Origin: Enterococcus sp. RIT-PI-f | Lineage (GTDB): Bacteria; Bacillota; Bacilli; Lactobacillales; Enterococcaceae | Length of the DNA: 64,000 nucleotides | Direction: 5' to 3' | Assembly (NCBI RefSeq): GCF_001297065.1 | Contig: NZ_LHOX01000017.1 | Location: 1-64,000, forward strand | Shown here: in pieces, positions 54,891 to 64,000 of the stretch | Layout of the letters: each line of letters starts with the position of its first letter | How positions within the stretch are numbered: position 1 is the stretch's first letter | The notes under the pieces: model-generated | What the model was told of the DNA's origin: nothing | The model's input: the letters and a program-made list of their open reading frames with translations, nothing else | Database searches by the model: none | Position numbers and translations under genes: made by a program

Positions 54891-55729
54891 CAGACATCCC
54901 TCGCCTGCAGCTGTTGGCAATGAGGGCAAAAATGCGTGCCGCGTTGCGCAACTTTGATTTTGACGATTGGGGTGCCGCAACGTTGGCAAGGTTTCCCTGT
55001 TTGTCCATAGACATGCAAAGATTGCTGGAATTTCCCGGCTTCCCCCAGTGCATTGAGATAGGTACGAATCGTCGTGCCTCCTGCTTTGACAGCGCGGTCC
55101 AGAACATCGATGATTGCTTCATGCAATGTACCGATCTCATCTGTATTCAACGTATTGGCCGGTTGTTCCGGATGGATCTTGGCTTCCCATAAGGCTTCAT
55201 CTACGTAGATATTCCCCAGTCCAGTGACCAGTTTTTGATCTAACAACAATGGTTTGACCGCTTTTTTGGCTTTCTTCAAACCGATCTCAAAAGCTGGCAA
55301 TAAGAAGACTTCCGGTCTAGGTTCCGGTCCTAATTGCTGAATCCCCTTGTATAGACCGCTTTGATTCTTATCAACCAATGTCATTCGACCAAATTTACGG
55401 ACATCATGATACTGCAATTGACTGCCGTCGGTAAAATGAAAAATGACATGTGTGTGTTTATCTAGGATGGGCTCTTTGTCAAAAAATTCATATTTCCCTT
55501 CCATGCGTAAATGAGAAATCAAATCATAATCTGTCAGTTTGAAAATCAAAAATTTTCCTCTGCGATCAAAGGCCAAAATTTGCTGTCCTTGTAAAAGTGT
55601 CGAAAAAATCGGTACTTCGGGACTTTCTATGATCCGTGGCCATAATACCTCAACGGAGGCAATGGTTTTGTTTTTGACTAATGCGGATAATCCTTTACGG
55701 ACAGTTTCAACTTCTGGTAATTCTGGCAC
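54890..55729 (-). CDS. mutM: Formamidopyrimidine-DNA glycosylase
   Basis: A 279-residue base-excision repair enzyme that removes oxidised purines such as 8-oxoG. I take the GTG at 55729 as start, so the mature protein begins PELPEVETVR with the catalytic N-terminal Pro and Glu2; GAGGTGA lies 5 nt upstream. A longer frame would bury Pro1. The beta-hairpin Lys is in RRGKFLIFK (about 57). A C-terminal zinc finger (CQRCGTPI...FCPHCQQ) is intact. Confidence 0.96.
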   Translation of the reverse strand: MPELPEVETVRKGLSALVKNKTIASVEVLWPRIIESPEVPIFSTLLQGQQILAFDRRGKFLIFKLTDYDLISHLRMEGKYEFFDKEPILDKHTHVIFHFTDGSQLQYHDVRKFGRMTLVDKNQSGLYKGIQQLGPEPRPEVFLLPAFEIGLKKAKKAVKPLLLDQKLVTGLGNIYVDEALWEAKIHPEQPANTLNTDEIGTLHEAIIDVLDRAVKAGGTTIRTYLNALGEAGKFQQSLHVYGQTGKPCQRCGTPIVKIKVAQRGTHFCPHCQQLQARDV

Positions 55730-55743
55730 AACTTTCACCTCGT

Positions 55744-58389
55744 TTATTTTGCTTCATACCATGTTTTTCCCCAATTGCTGTCGGTCAGTAACGGCACATG
55801 TAATGATACTGCTTGTTCCATCACTTCTTTGACAAGGGCATCCAACCGTTCAAGTTCTTCAGTTGGCACTTCAAAAACCAGCTCATCGTGTACTTGCAGG
55901 AGCATTGTGGCTGCCATGTTTTCTTCTTTTAAGCGTTTGGCTAAATCGATCATTGCAATCTTCAAAATGTCTGCTGCACTGCCTTGGATCGGTGTATTGA
56001 TCGCGGTGCGTTCCGCAAAGTTGCGAATATTGAAATTCCGAGAATTGATATCGGGCAAATAGCGGCGGCGATTGTAAAGCGTTTCTACATACCCTTTATC
56101 TTTGGCTTCGCGCACCACATCTTCCATATAGGTTTTGACTCCTGGATATTTATCAAAGTAGGTATCAATGTATTGCTGCGCTTCTTTTCTCGTGATCCCT
56201 AAGTTTTGTGATAAGCCATAATCAGAGATGCCATAGACAATACCAAAGTTGACTGCTTTTGCTTGACGACGCATATTGGCTGTGACTTCCTCCGGTGTCG
56301 AAATGCCAAAGACCCGCATGGCAGTACTGGAATGAATGTCTTGGCCTTCAATAAAGGCTTCTTTCAGGTGGGTATCATCAGAGATATGCGCCAAAACCCG
56401 CAGCTCAATTTGAGAGTAATCGGATGAATAAATCATCCAATCTGGTTGCCTTGGCACAAAGGCTTCACGAATTTTGCGTCCTTCTTCTAATCGAATCGGG
56501 ATATTTTGCAAATTCGGATCAACAGAACTCAATCGTCCGGTTTGTGTCAATGTCTGGACATAGCGGGTATGCACTTTGCCATCGCTTTGAATGACTTTCA
56601 ACAGTCCTTCAACGTATGTCGATTGGATTTTGGCGATTTGACGATACGTCAAGATATCTTCAACGATCGGCGCTTGTTCTTTTAATTGTTCTAGAACATC
56701 TACCGCGGTGGAATAACCGGTCTTGGTTTTCTTGATGACAGGCAAGCCCATTTTCTCAAACAAAATGACACCCAATTGTTTAGGTGAATTTAAGTTGAAG
56801 GTTTCCCCTGCTTCTTGATAGATCTTGGTTTCGATTTCTTGTAATCGTTGGGCAAATTCGCCTTTCATGGTATGCAAACGGGCGGCATCGACATGAATGC
56901 CTGTGATTTCCATCTCTGCCAAAATAATCGACAAAGGCAACTCCATCTCTTGGAATAAGGCCGTCTGATTCTTTTCAGCGAGTTCGTGCTGCAGTTTCGG
57001 CGTCAAGTCAACAATCGCTGCGGCTTTCCTCGCTAAGTGAGCAAAGAAAGCTTCTTCATCCGCCGGCAAGCCTTTTTTGGCGCCTTTGCCATATACGGCC
57101 TCGTCAGACTGGATATCTGTATAGCCGTAATGGGCCGCAACACCTGCGATATCATTATTGTTGTCGTTGGTGTCTAAAAGATAGGCCGCCAACAGCACAT
57201 CAAACGTAATGCCTGAAGGGGCTTTGGCGTAACGGTTCAAGGCAACATAGGTGCGCTTCGCATCATAGACATTGATCGTGCGCTGCGGATCTTGCAACCA
57301 ATCGATAAAGGCTGGATATTCAAACAATTGATCTTGGTTGGTCACATATATTTTATCTTTGTTGCCCCATGCGACGCCGACTATGTCTTCTAAATGATAA
57401 TTATCCCCTAACATTTCAACATACAGTGCCATGTCATTTTGGAACATGTCTGGGGTAAACGACTCCACTACATCAAACAAAATATCTGCCATCTCCACTG
57501 GTTCAGCAAGTATATTCAATTTTTCAAGAAACCCATTGAAATTCATTTCTTGATAGAAAGGAACCAATTTATCGAGGTCTTTTCCTTGATACAACAAATC
57601 ATCGATCTTGATTTCTACAGGAGCATTGACATCGATCGTGGCTAATTGTTTCGATAAAAGCGCAATTTCCTGTTCATTGATCAGATTCTCTTTCATTTTG
57701 CTTTTCTTTAATTCATCAATATGTTCATAGATTCCTTCCACAGAACCATACTCTTTTAAGAGTTTGATTGCTGTTTTTTCACCGATTTTCGTGACACCAG
57801 GAATATTGTCCGATGCATCGCCAGCTAACCCTTTCATATCAATGATCTGTAATGGGGTCAATCCATCATACTTCTCAGCGACATGGGCTGGTGTGTAACT
57901 TTCGATCTCACTGACACCTTTGACCGTGATGTCAACTTTGACATGTTCTGTGGCTAATTGAGTCAAATCGCGGTCTCCAGATAAAACTACCACATCAAAT
58001 TGATCTTTATCCACCTGGTGGGCCAATGTCCCAATGATGTCATCCGCTTCATAGTTGGCCAATTCATAGTGTTGGACACCTAGCGCATTGATCAATTCTC
58101 GAATATAAGGCATTTGTTCTCTGAACTCACCGGGTGTCTTGGCGCGGCCTCCCTTATACGCTTCATACATGGCTGTACGAAAGGTGGTTTTTCCAGCATC
58201 AAAAGCCACCAGCACATGGGTGGGTTGTTCTTTGGCCATCACATTTTCAAACATGTTGTTGAAGGCATAGATGGCATTCGTATGCAGACCGTTATTATTT
58301 TTGAAACGTTCTAGTGAATTATGCAATGCAAAAAACGCCCGAAAAGCGACGCTATTGCCATCCACAAGTAATAATTTATTTTTCGACAT
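55744..58389 (-). CDS. polA: DNA polymerase I
   Basis: An 881-residue repair and Okazaki-fragment-processing polymerase. The 5' nuclease domain (1-290) has DGNSVAFRAF, VLSGDRDLTQL and LAGDASDNIPGV. The 3'-5' exonuclease-like domain (about 310-470) appears to lack the usual DEDD residues, as in many Firmicutes. The polymerase domain shows SSDYSQIELR (motif A), RRQAKAVNFGIVYG (motif B) and LQVHDELVFE (motif C). ATG at 58389 with GGGG 8 nt upstream. First gene of a polA-mutM-coaE unit. Confidence 0.97.
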   Translation of the reverse strand: MSKNKLLLVDGNSVAFRAFFALHNSLERFKNNNGLHTNAIYAFNNMFENVMAKEQPTHVLVAFDAGKTTFRTAMYEAYKGGRAKTPGEFREQMPYIRELINALGVQHYELANYEADDIIGTLAHQVDKDQFDVVVLSGDRDLTQLATEHVKVDITVKGVSEIESYTPAHVAEKYDGLTPLQIIDMKGLAGDASDNIPGVTKIGEKTAIKLLKEYGSVEGIYEHIDELKKSKMKENLINEQEIALLSKQLATIDVNAPVEIKIDDLLYQGKDLDKLVPFYQEMNFNGFLEKLNILAEPVEMADILFDVVESFTPDMFQNDMALYVEMLGDNYHLEDIVGVAWGNKDKIYVTNQDQLFEYPAFIDWLQDPQRTINVYDAKRTYVALNRYAKAPSGITFDVLLAAYLLDTNDNNNDIAGVAAHYGYTDIQSDEAVYGKGAKKGLPADEEAFFAHLARKAAAIVDLTPKLQHELAEKNQTALFQEMELPLSIILAEMEITGIHVDAARLHTMKGEFAQRLQEIETKIYQEAGETFNLNSPKQLGVILFEKMGLPVIKKTKTGYSTAVDVLEQLKEQAPIVEDILTYRQIAKIQSTYVEGLLKVIQSDGKVHTRYVQTLTQTGRLSSVDPNLQNIPIRLEEGRKIREAFVPRQPDWMIYSSDYSQIELRVLAHISDDTHLKEAFIEGQDIHSSTAMRVFGISTPEEVTANMRRQAKAVNFGIVYGISDYGLSQNLGITRKEAQQYIDTYFDKYPGVKTYMEDVVREAKDKGYVETLYNRRRYLPDINSRNFNIRNFAERTAINTPIQGSAADILKIAMIDLAKRLKEENMAATMLLQVHDELVFEVPTEELERLDALVKEVMEQAVSLHVPLLTDSNWGKTWYEAK

Positions 58390-58487
58390 GTTTATATCCC
58401 CTTCTTGAAAAAAGTTCTTCTTTATTTTAACAAAGAAATAGTCCAAAAGCGATGAATTGCTATGGTGAATCTGTCTTTTTGAGTGCA

Positions 58488-58511
58488 AAAAAAAAGGCGA
58501 GTTTCCTCGCG
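58488..58511 (-). terminator. Terminator after the Bax-inhibitor-like gene
   Basis: GCGAG / CTCGC stem with a 4-nt loop and T9 on the minus strand. Confidence 0.88.
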
Positions 58512-58517
58512 CTTTCT

Positions 58518-59210
58518 TTAATTGTTTTTACCGAAAATACGCAGCAATGCTAAGAACAAGTTGATAAAGTCTAAGTAGAGTTGCAAAGCCATAAAGACAG
58601 CTACGCCTGTATTGGCGCCACCGTTCGTTGCCATGTAGACAGTACGAATTCGTTGGTTGTCATACGCTGTGATCCCCATAAAGACGAACACTGTGACAAT
58701 CGACAAGAAGAAATCGACTGGTTGGCTGTTTAGGATAAAGACATTCAACAATGTTGAAATAATGATCCCGATCAATAAGCCATAGCCGATTCGGCCAACG
58801 ACACTTAAATCACGTTTGGTCATGATCCCAAAAGCAGACATCACACCGAATGTCACAGCTGCCGAAATGAATGCACCGGCAATAGATCCAAAATCATAGA
58901 CCATCAATGTAACAGATAACGTCAAGCCGTTCATGAGAGAATACACGAGGTACCCAGCAAGAGTCAGCGAAGGGTTTTTCTGTGCTTTGGCACCTAGGAC
59001 CAACACTAACACGATTTGCACGAGCCACAATCCTGTAAATCCTAAAGGAAAGTTTTGAATAAATTGCAGTGTTTGTTCTGCGAAGACTTCGCCAAAAAAG
59101 TAAGCGGATATCGCACTGATGCCCAGACCAATGCCAAAGAACAAATAGACTTTTGAATAAAAGCGATTCAATCCTTGCGCTTGGACAGTTTCATTATTGA
59201 GTTGATTCAT
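58518..59210 (-). CDS. Bax inhibitor-1/YccA family membrane protein
   Basis: A 230-residue protein with seven membrane segments (about 22-42, 50-70, 80-100, 104-125, 135-155, 160-180, 203-225). ITAYDNQRIRT near residue 180 and the C-terminal DFINLFLALLRIFG pattern are typical of BI-1/UPF0005, which includes Bacillus YetJ, a pH-sensitive calcium leak channel. Its start overlaps the preceding MaoC-like gene by 17 nt. Confidence 0.92.
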   Translation of the reverse strand: MNQLNNETVQAQGLNRFYSKVYLFFGIGLGISAISAYFFGEVFAEQTLQFIQNFPLGFTGLWLVQIVLVLVLGAKAQKNPSLTLAGYLVYSLMNGLTLSVTLMVYDFGSIAGAFISAAVTFGVMSAFGIMTKRDLSVVGRIGYGLLIGIIISTLLNVFILNSQPVDFFLSIVTVFVFMGITAYDNQRIRTVYMATNGGANTGVAVFMALQLYLDFINLFLALLRIFGKNN

Positions 59211-59688
59211 CTTGTATTTCCTCCTGTTCTGCTATTTCTTTTGGTGGCTGCACCATCACAACAGCATCTAAGATCCGATCGCCTTCACCATTGATTGCTT
59301 CCACTGAAATCGTCACGACATCTTTCATTTTATCGACTTTGATGACTTCAAAATCAAAGGTCAATGTTTCATAATGATAGACTGGTTCAATAAAGTTCAC
59401 CGAAAAATTCACTACATGAGATCCTGGGCCTGGCAAATGTTTCGACACGGCACTGGTGATGATCCCCATCAGCATGACGGAAGGTACGATAGGACGTTGA
59501 TAGTCCGTTCTTTGCGTGTAGTCATGTTGGATGTAGAGTGGATTTGCATCATTTGTCAATCCTAAATAAAGCAATAACTGATTATCTTCGATCGACTCTG
59601 TTAAAGATAACGAATCGCCTTCCTCGATATCTTCGATACTTTTGCCGATCTTTCGCGGTTTACCTATGTTCAAGTGTGTTTCCTCCAA
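59194..59688 (-). CDS. MaoC-like hot-dog domain protein
   Basis: A 164-residue protein with a single hot-dog domain (about 20-145). The NDANPLYIQHDY stretch (about 52-63) corresponds to the hydratase motif with Asp and His, and RPIVPSVMLMG follows, as in R-specific enoyl-CoA hydratases and MaoC dehydratases. The acidic tail is unusual. Possibly acts on acyl-CoA or acyl-ACP; the substrate is unknown. Cotranscribed with the BI-1-like gene. Confidence 0.8.
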   Translation of the reverse strand: MEETHLNIGKPRKIGKSIEDIEEGDSLSLTESIEDNQLLLYLGLTNDANPLYIQHDYTQRTDYQRPIVPSVMLMGIITSAVSKHLPGPGSHVVNFSVNFIEPVYHYETLTFDFEVIKVDKMKDVVTISVEAINGEGDRILDAVVMVQPPKEIAEQEEIQDESTQ

Positions 59689-59782
59689 AAAAAATAATTT
59701 TTACCTGCTTTCATTTTATCAGAAGCAGACAAAAGTGCAAGTTCGCAGGATTTAATTCACAAAATCTTCAATGATAAAAAAA

Positions 59783-59815
59783 AACTCCTGCAATCTTAAA
59801 AGACTGCAAGAGTAT
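59783..59815 (-). terminator. Terminator after murC
   Basis: ACTCTTGCAGTCTT / AAGATTGCAGGAGT imperfect stem with a short loop and T9 on the minus strand. Confidence 0.8.
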
Positions 59816-59818
59816 TGA

Positions 59819-61153
59819 TCATAAAACGTTTCGCGTAGTGTTGCTCAGTAGTTTTTCATACGCTGCTTCAAATTTTTGGACATCGCCTGCCCCCATAAAA
59901 ATAATCACAGCCTCTTTATGATCCAATAACGGTGACACGTTGTCTTCTTTCAAGACGGTGCCGCCTTTGTTGATTTTATTGCCTAAGTCTTCAATCTTGA
60001 CATCTCCACGGTCTTCCCGCGCTGAGCCAAAGATATCACACAAATAGACATTATCTGCCAAATCAAGTGCTTCAGCAAAGTCATCCATCAACGCGATCGT
60101 ACGGGTAAAGGTATGCGGTTGAAAGACAGCAATAATTTCTTTGTCAGGGTATTTTTGACGGGCACCATCGATGGTTGCTTTGATTTCAGCAGGATGATGG
60201 GCATAATCATCGACGATCGTCATATCAGCGACGATTTTTTCGCTAAAGCGTCGTTTCACACCTGGGAACGACAGCATTTCTTCTGCCACTTCTTGCATAT
60301 CTAAGCCTTCTTTGTACGCTACGGCAATGACACCCAATGCATTGTTGATATTATGCTGGCCGTAAGCAGGCAACACAAAATGGCCAATGTTTTCATCATG
60401 GATGTAGACATCAAAAGCGGATCCTTGCGTGGTACGTTCAATATTTTTTGCTTGAACATCGTCATCATCATTGATGCCATAATAGTAGATTGGCACATCA
60501 GCTTCTAATTTGCGCAAGAACGCATCATCCCCATAAGCAAAGATGCCTTTTTTGACTTGATGGGCCATCGATTGAAACGCTGAAAAGACATCTTCAATCG
60601 AATGGTAGTAATCTGGGTGATCGAAATCAATATTCGTCATAATGGCATAATCGGGTGAATAGGCCAAAAAGTGGCGACGGTATTCGCAGGCTTCAAAAGA
60701 AAAGAATTCTGCATTTGGATCCCCATGGCCCGTTCCATCCCCAATCAAAAAACTGGTTGGACGTACACCGCTTAAGACATGAGAAAGCAATCCTGTGGTA
60801 CTTGTTTTCCCATGAGAACCTGTCACAGCAATACTCGTATACGGTTGGATAAATTGGCCGATAAAGTCATGATAACGGGTCACTTCCAACCCTAATTGAT
60901 GGGCACGAACGATTTCCGGATGTGTATCAGGGAAGGCATTCCCTTGAATGATCACCATTTCCGGTTGAATATTTTCTTTATCAAAAGGCAATAATGCAAT
61001 GCCCGCTTTTTCTAAGTCACGCTGGGTAAAAAAGTATTCTTCCACATCTGAGCCTTGGACACGATAGCCTTTTTCATGCAGCACTAAAGCCAATGAACTC
61101 ATTCCAGAACCTTTGATACCAACAAAATGATATATTTTGTTTTGATTTTCCAT
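59819..61153 (-). CDS. murC: UDP-N-acetylmuramate--L-alanine ligase
   Basis: A 444-residue cytoplasmic Mur ligase adding the first amino acid of the peptidoglycan stem. Rossmann motif [11 protein letters not shown] (about 12), ATP loop [12 protein letters not shown] (about 105), [10 protein letters not shown], and [10 protein letters not shown] (about 305). ATG at 61153 (MENQNKI) is preceded by AGGATTATAG, a moderate site. Monocistronic. Confidence 0.96.
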   Translation of the reverse strand: MENQNKIYHFVGIKGSGMSSLALVLHEKGYRVQGSDVEEYFFTQRDLEKAGIALLPFDKENIQPEMVIIQGNAFPDTHPEIVRAHQLGLEVTRYHDFIGQFIQPYTSIAVTGSHGKTSTTGLLSHVLSGVRPTSFLIGDGTGHGDPNAEFFSFEACEYRRHFLAYSPDYAIMTNIDFDHPDYYHSIEDVFSAFQSMAHQVKKGIFAYGDDAFLRKLEADVPIYYYGINDDDDVQAKNIERTTQGSAFDVYIHDENIGHFVLPAYGQHNINNALGVIAVAYKEGLDMQEVAEEMLSFPGVKRRFSEKIVADMTIVDDYAHHPAEIKATIDGARQKYPDKEIIAVFQPHTFTRTIALMDDFAEALDLADNVYLCDIFGSAREDRGDVKIEDLGNKINKGGTVLKEDNVSPLLDHKEAVIIFMGAGDVQKFEAAYEKLLSNTTRNVL

Positions 61154-61265
61154 TCTATAATCCTCTTTTCTCAATTCCACGTTGCAATAAACGTGTATTT
61201 TGACAAATATCAGGTTGTCGCACGTCCTACATTATCATACAAAATGAAAAAAATAGCAATGAAAT

Positions 61266-61730
61266 TTATTTTTGCGCTTGACTTTTCTCATCAATTCCTA
61301 TATTTACCAAAGGCCCTCGACATTTTCCGCACACATACTTCTGGGTATTGATGCGTTTTTGTCGATGGAACATCGTGCCGCAATCTTGGCATTGATATTG
61401 CAGCTTAGCCTGCTTTTCAGTAGTAGGTGCATAGCGCAGACCCCCGGTTTTTGCCAGCAATGCTTTAAACGCAGGATCACGGTGACGATGGCCTTGTCCT
61501 GTCAAATGCAGATGGTAATGGCACAGTTCATGCTTAACGATCCCCAAAAATACAGCTTCTCCATGCTGCGTCAGCATATCAGGATTAAAATCAAGATGGT
61601 GATCCTTTAAGTGATACCGACCTCCCGTGGTTTTTAACCGGCGATTAAATAGCGCTGTATGCAAAAAGGGACGGCCGAAATAGCAGAGTGATACCTTTTC
61701 TACATAACGCTGCAGTTCTTGTTCAGTCAT
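61266..61730 (-). CDS. SprT-like zinc metalloprotein
   Basis: A 154-residue SprT family protein. The zinc-protease motif HELCHYHLH lies near residue 68, and a C-terminal zinc ribbon (YQCQDCGTMFHRQK...YVCGKCRG) follows. Related SPRTN proteins digest DNA-protein cross-links; the bacterial role is not established. The start overlaps the tex stop by 4 nt, a conserved arrangement. Confidence 0.93.
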   Translation of the reverse strand: MTEQELQRYVEKVSLCYFGRPFLHTALFNRRLKTTGGRYHLKDHHLDFNPDMLTQHGEAVFLGIVKHELCHYHLHLTGQGHRHRDPAFKALLAKTGGLRYAPTTEKQAKLQYQCQDCGTMFHRQKRINTQKYVCGKCRGPLVNIGIDEKSQAQK

Positions 61731-63910
61731 TTCTGAATGACAGGATCAACCATTGTGAGGCTGATACGACCTTTTTTACGATCCACTTGTTCGATCCAGA
61801 CAGTAACCACGTCTCCGACAGCAACCACGTCCTTTGGATGCTTGACAAAAGAACGGCTCATTTTCGATAAATGGACCAAGCCATCTTGTTTGACGCCAAT
61901 ATCAACAAAAGCCCCAAAATCGATCACATTGCGAACGGTTCCTTGCAATTCCATGCCAGGCAGCAAGTCATCCATACTCAATACATCTTTTCTTAATAAA
62001 GGTGCTGGCATTTCATCCCGCATATCTCGTCCTGGCTGCATCAATGCTTTCAAAATGTCAATGATCGTTTCTTTCCCAACTTGAAGCGTGTCGGCTAATG
62101 AAGCAGGATCCAGACTGGCCAACGCCGCCTTATTTTCCTCCTGATTGCCTGATGCTAGCTCATTCAAAGAAATAGCCGCGATACGCAAAATTTCTTTCGC
62201 CGTATCATAACTTTCCGGATGGATCCCGGTTTGATCAAGAATGACTTTTCCACCAGGAATGCGCATAAACCCAATAGCTTGTTCATAGGCTTTTGGCCCT
62301 AAACGTGGCACTTTCTTCAATTGTGTGCGTTGGCTAAAGGCACCATTTTCTTCGCGATAGTTGACGATGTTTTGAGCGGTGGTTTTGTTTAACCCTGCAA
62401 CATGCTGCAGCAATTGACCACTCGCTGTGTTCACATCCACCCCAACTTGGTTGACGGCTGTTTCGACCACGAAATCCAATTGCTCAGCCAGTCTTTTTTG
62501 TGAAACATCATGTTGGTATTGGCCAACACCTACAGATTGCGGATCAATTTTGACCAATTCGGCCAATGGATCTTGTAAGCGACGGCCGATACTGATGGCA
62601 CTGCGCTCTTCCACTTGAAGTTCTGGAAATTCTTGCCGTGCCAAAGGACTGGCCGAGTAAACAGAAGCCCCTGCTTCATTCACGATCACGTAATACACGT
62701 CTTGATCGACTTGTTTGATTTGTTCTGCTACAAATTGTTCTGATTCGCGGCTAGCCGTTCCATTACCGATGGCTACCATATCGACATGATAGGTTTCCAA
62801 TAGACGGCGAAAAGCTGGTCCAGCAGCTTGGCGCTTGTTGTTTGGTGCTGGCTTATGAGGATAAATGACCTCGATTGCCAATACTTTCCCAGTCTGATCG
62901 ATCACAGCCAATTTGCAGCCTGTCCGATAGGCCGGGTCAAAACCTAAAACGATCTTGCCTTTCAACGGCGATTGCAATAATAGATTGCGCAGGTTATCGC
63001 CAAAAATCGTGATGGCTTGTTCGTCCGCTTGCTCTTTTAATTCATTGCGGATTTCTCGTTCGATGGCTGGTGCGATAAAGCGTTTATAGGCGTCAGCGAT
63101 TGCCTCTTTGACAACATCAGCAGCCGGTGAGGCGGTATTTTTGATTTCTTTGCGGGCTAGATACTCTAAGATTTTGGCGTCATCCGCTTGCAGTGTGACT
63201 TTCAAGATGCCCTCTTGTTCCCCGCGATTGGTTGCTAAGATTCGGTGTGAGACCATTTTGCTGATGGGATGCTGAAAGTCATAGTACATCTCATATACAC
63301 CTTTCTCATCTTTCTCCGCATCTTTGACTGTGCTTTTGTAGAGTCCTTTGTTTTGGAAATAGCTTCTGACCCATGTGCGATACGCAGCGGTATCGCCTAT
63401 CATTTCTGCAATGATCTCGTGCGCCCCTTGCATCACATCAGCAATCGTCGGGACCGCTTCATTCAGATAAGCCGCGGCATGATCAGCTGGAGATTGTTTT
63501 GGAAAAGTCAATAACCAATCAGCAAAGCTGCCTAAGCCATTTTCTTTAGCGATCGTCGCTTTCGTCCGTCTTTTTTGTTTAAATGGACGATAGAGATCTT
63601 CAACTGTCTGCATTTTGGCAGCTGCCAGGATGGCTTGCTGCAATTCGGGCGTCAGCTTGTCTTGTTCTTCGATCAGACGCAATACCTCTGCTTTTCGCTT
63701 CACTAAGTTTTCAACATATGTATATCGTTCCTCGATATCTCTGATTTGGACTTCATCTAATCCGTTTGTCATTTCTTTACGATAACGGGCAATAAAAGGA
63801 ACGGTATTGCCATCTTGCAGGAGTTGCAAGACAGTCGTAATTTGTTTTTTTGTAAATGCCGTCATTTCTGCGGTCACTAATTGTAGTACATCTTGATTCA
63901 TTTCAGCCAT
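61727..63910 (-). CDS. Tex-family RNA-binding protein
   Basis: A 727-residue transcription accessory protein. Helical N-terminus (1-310), a YqgF/RNase H-like domain (FDPAYRTGCKLAVID, about 325-340), helix-hairpin-helix repeats (about 490-570, TASGQLLQHVAGLN), and a C-terminal S1 domain (GTVRNVIDFGAFVDIGVKQDG, about 655-720). Tex proteins affect transcription and ribosome function. AAAGGTGAAG lies 5 nt before ATG. It is translationally coupled to the sprT-like gene. Confidence 0.95.
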   Translation of the reverse strand: MAEMNQDVLQLVTAEMTAFTKKQITTVLQLLQDGNTVPFIARYRKEMTNGLDEVQIRDIEERYTYVENLVKRKAEVLRLIEEQDKLTPELQQAILAAAKMQTVEDLYRPFKQKRRTKATIAKENGLGSFADWLLTFPKQSPADHAAAYLNEAVPTIADVMQGAHEIIAEMIGDTAAYRTWVRSYFQNKGLYKSTVKDAEKDEKGVYEMYYDFQHPISKMVSHRILATNRGEQEGILKVTLQADDAKILEYLARKEIKNTASPAADVVKEAIADAYKRFIAPAIEREIRNELKEQADEQAITIFGDNLRNLLLQSPLKGKIVLGFDPAYRTGCKLAVIDQTGKVLAIEVIYPHKPAPNNKRQAAGPAFRRLLETYHVDMVAIGNGTASRESEQFVAEQIKQVDQDVYYVIVNEAGASVYSASPLARQEFPELQVEERSAISIGRRLQDPLAELVKIDPQSVGVGQYQHDVSQKRLAEQLDFVVETAVNQVGVDVNTASGQLLQHVAGLNKTTAQNIVNYREENGAFSQRTQLKKVPRLGPKAYEQAIGFMRIPGGKVILDQTGIHPESYDTAKEILRIAAISLNELASGNQEENKAALASLDPASLADTLQVGKETIIDILKALMQPGRDMRDEMPAPLLRKDVLSMDDLLPGMELQGTVRNVIDFGAFVDIGVKQDGLVHLSKMSRSFVKHPKDVVAVGDVVTVWIEQVDRKKGRISLTMVDPVIQK

Positions 63911-63951
63911 TGATTCTTCACCTTTCTTTATTCATTTCTTTATGATACCAC

Positions 63952-63974
63952 AAAAAAAACAGCGGATGCCGCTG
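63952..63974 (-). terminator. Terminator of a gene beyond the window
   Basis: CAGCGG / CCGCTG stem with a 3-nt loop and T8 on the minus strand, upstream of tex. It ends the transcript of a gene beyond position 64000. Confidence 0.85.
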
Positions 63975-64000
63975 TGCCCTAAGCGAGCGGCAAGCAGTCT

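Noticed and set aside
59194..59688. Possible link of the MaoC-like protein to the AvrD/oxoamine cluster
   Set aside because: Both may use hot-dog folds, but they are 50 kb apart and the MaoC-like gene belongs to a core operon with a BI-1-like gene.
1..64000. CRISPR arrays, tRNA and rRNA genes
   Set aside because: No spaced direct repeats and no cloverleaf or rRNA-like sequence were noticed on either strand by eye.

Overview
The window reads as a piece of a low-GC Gram-positive chromosome, most likely an Enterococcus or a close relative in the Lactobacillales. The evidence is the core gene set on the right (lepA, clpB with a CtsR operator, dnaB-dnaI-nrdR, coaE-mutM-polA, murC, tex) together with Tn916-family conjugation genes and enterococcal-style protein sequences. 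No rRNA, tRNA or CRISPR array was seen. Family names come from recognising protein motifs by eye; no database search was run.

Positions 1 to about 30.3 kb are an AT-rich accessory island, almost all on the minus strand. The right edge (1-11.9 kb) is a putative small-molecule or signal cluster. It starts with a ComP-like sensor kinase and a ComA/NarL-like response regulator, closed by a terminator. An overlapping operon follows: AvrD-like enzyme, P-loop kinase-like protein, MacB/FtsX-type ABC ATPase and permease. Then come a 33-codon ORF, an acyl-carrier-protein/alpha-oxoamine-synthase fusion, a SAM methyltransferase and a second ABC ATPase and permease. I infer that the cluster makes and exports an acyl-derived molecule under two-component control.

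From 12.3 to 21 kb lie the remains of a Tn916-like ICE: a virB4 pseudogene without its Walker A, tcpE, ardA, tcpD-like, a DUF3789 ORF, an intact mobT relaxase, a recognisable oriT and a decayed cytosine methylase. A self-contained two-gene cassette (Cap4/DUF4297-like nuclease plus SMC/Rad50-like ATPase, with its own terminator) sits between tcpE and ardA and looks like a Lamassu/ABC-3C-type defence module. From 20.8 to 23.2 kb are a zeta-toxin-like kinase with a 55-aa overlapping partner, a decayed IS3-family element and a truncated gene end. From 23.7 to 28.2 kb is an overlapping pair, a sigma-70 factor and a large RecQ-like helicase, which may be another undescribed defence or mobile-element system. 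Small hypothetical genes and the 3' end of a tyrosine integrase then mark the island boundary next to lepA.

From 30.3 kb to the end is a conserved core chromosome with few surprises: lepA; a GNAT, deoxyribosyltransferase and membrane-protein group; lepB; an osmolyte ABC transporter with permease and binding protein fused; clpB under CtsR-type control; an ABC-F protein with a possible attenuator leader; a lipid-related group; pepT; nif3-trmK; dnaI/dnaB/nrdR; a FusB-like EF-G-binding protein; coaE/mutM/polA; a Bax-inhibitor-like protein; murC; and sprT-like/tex.
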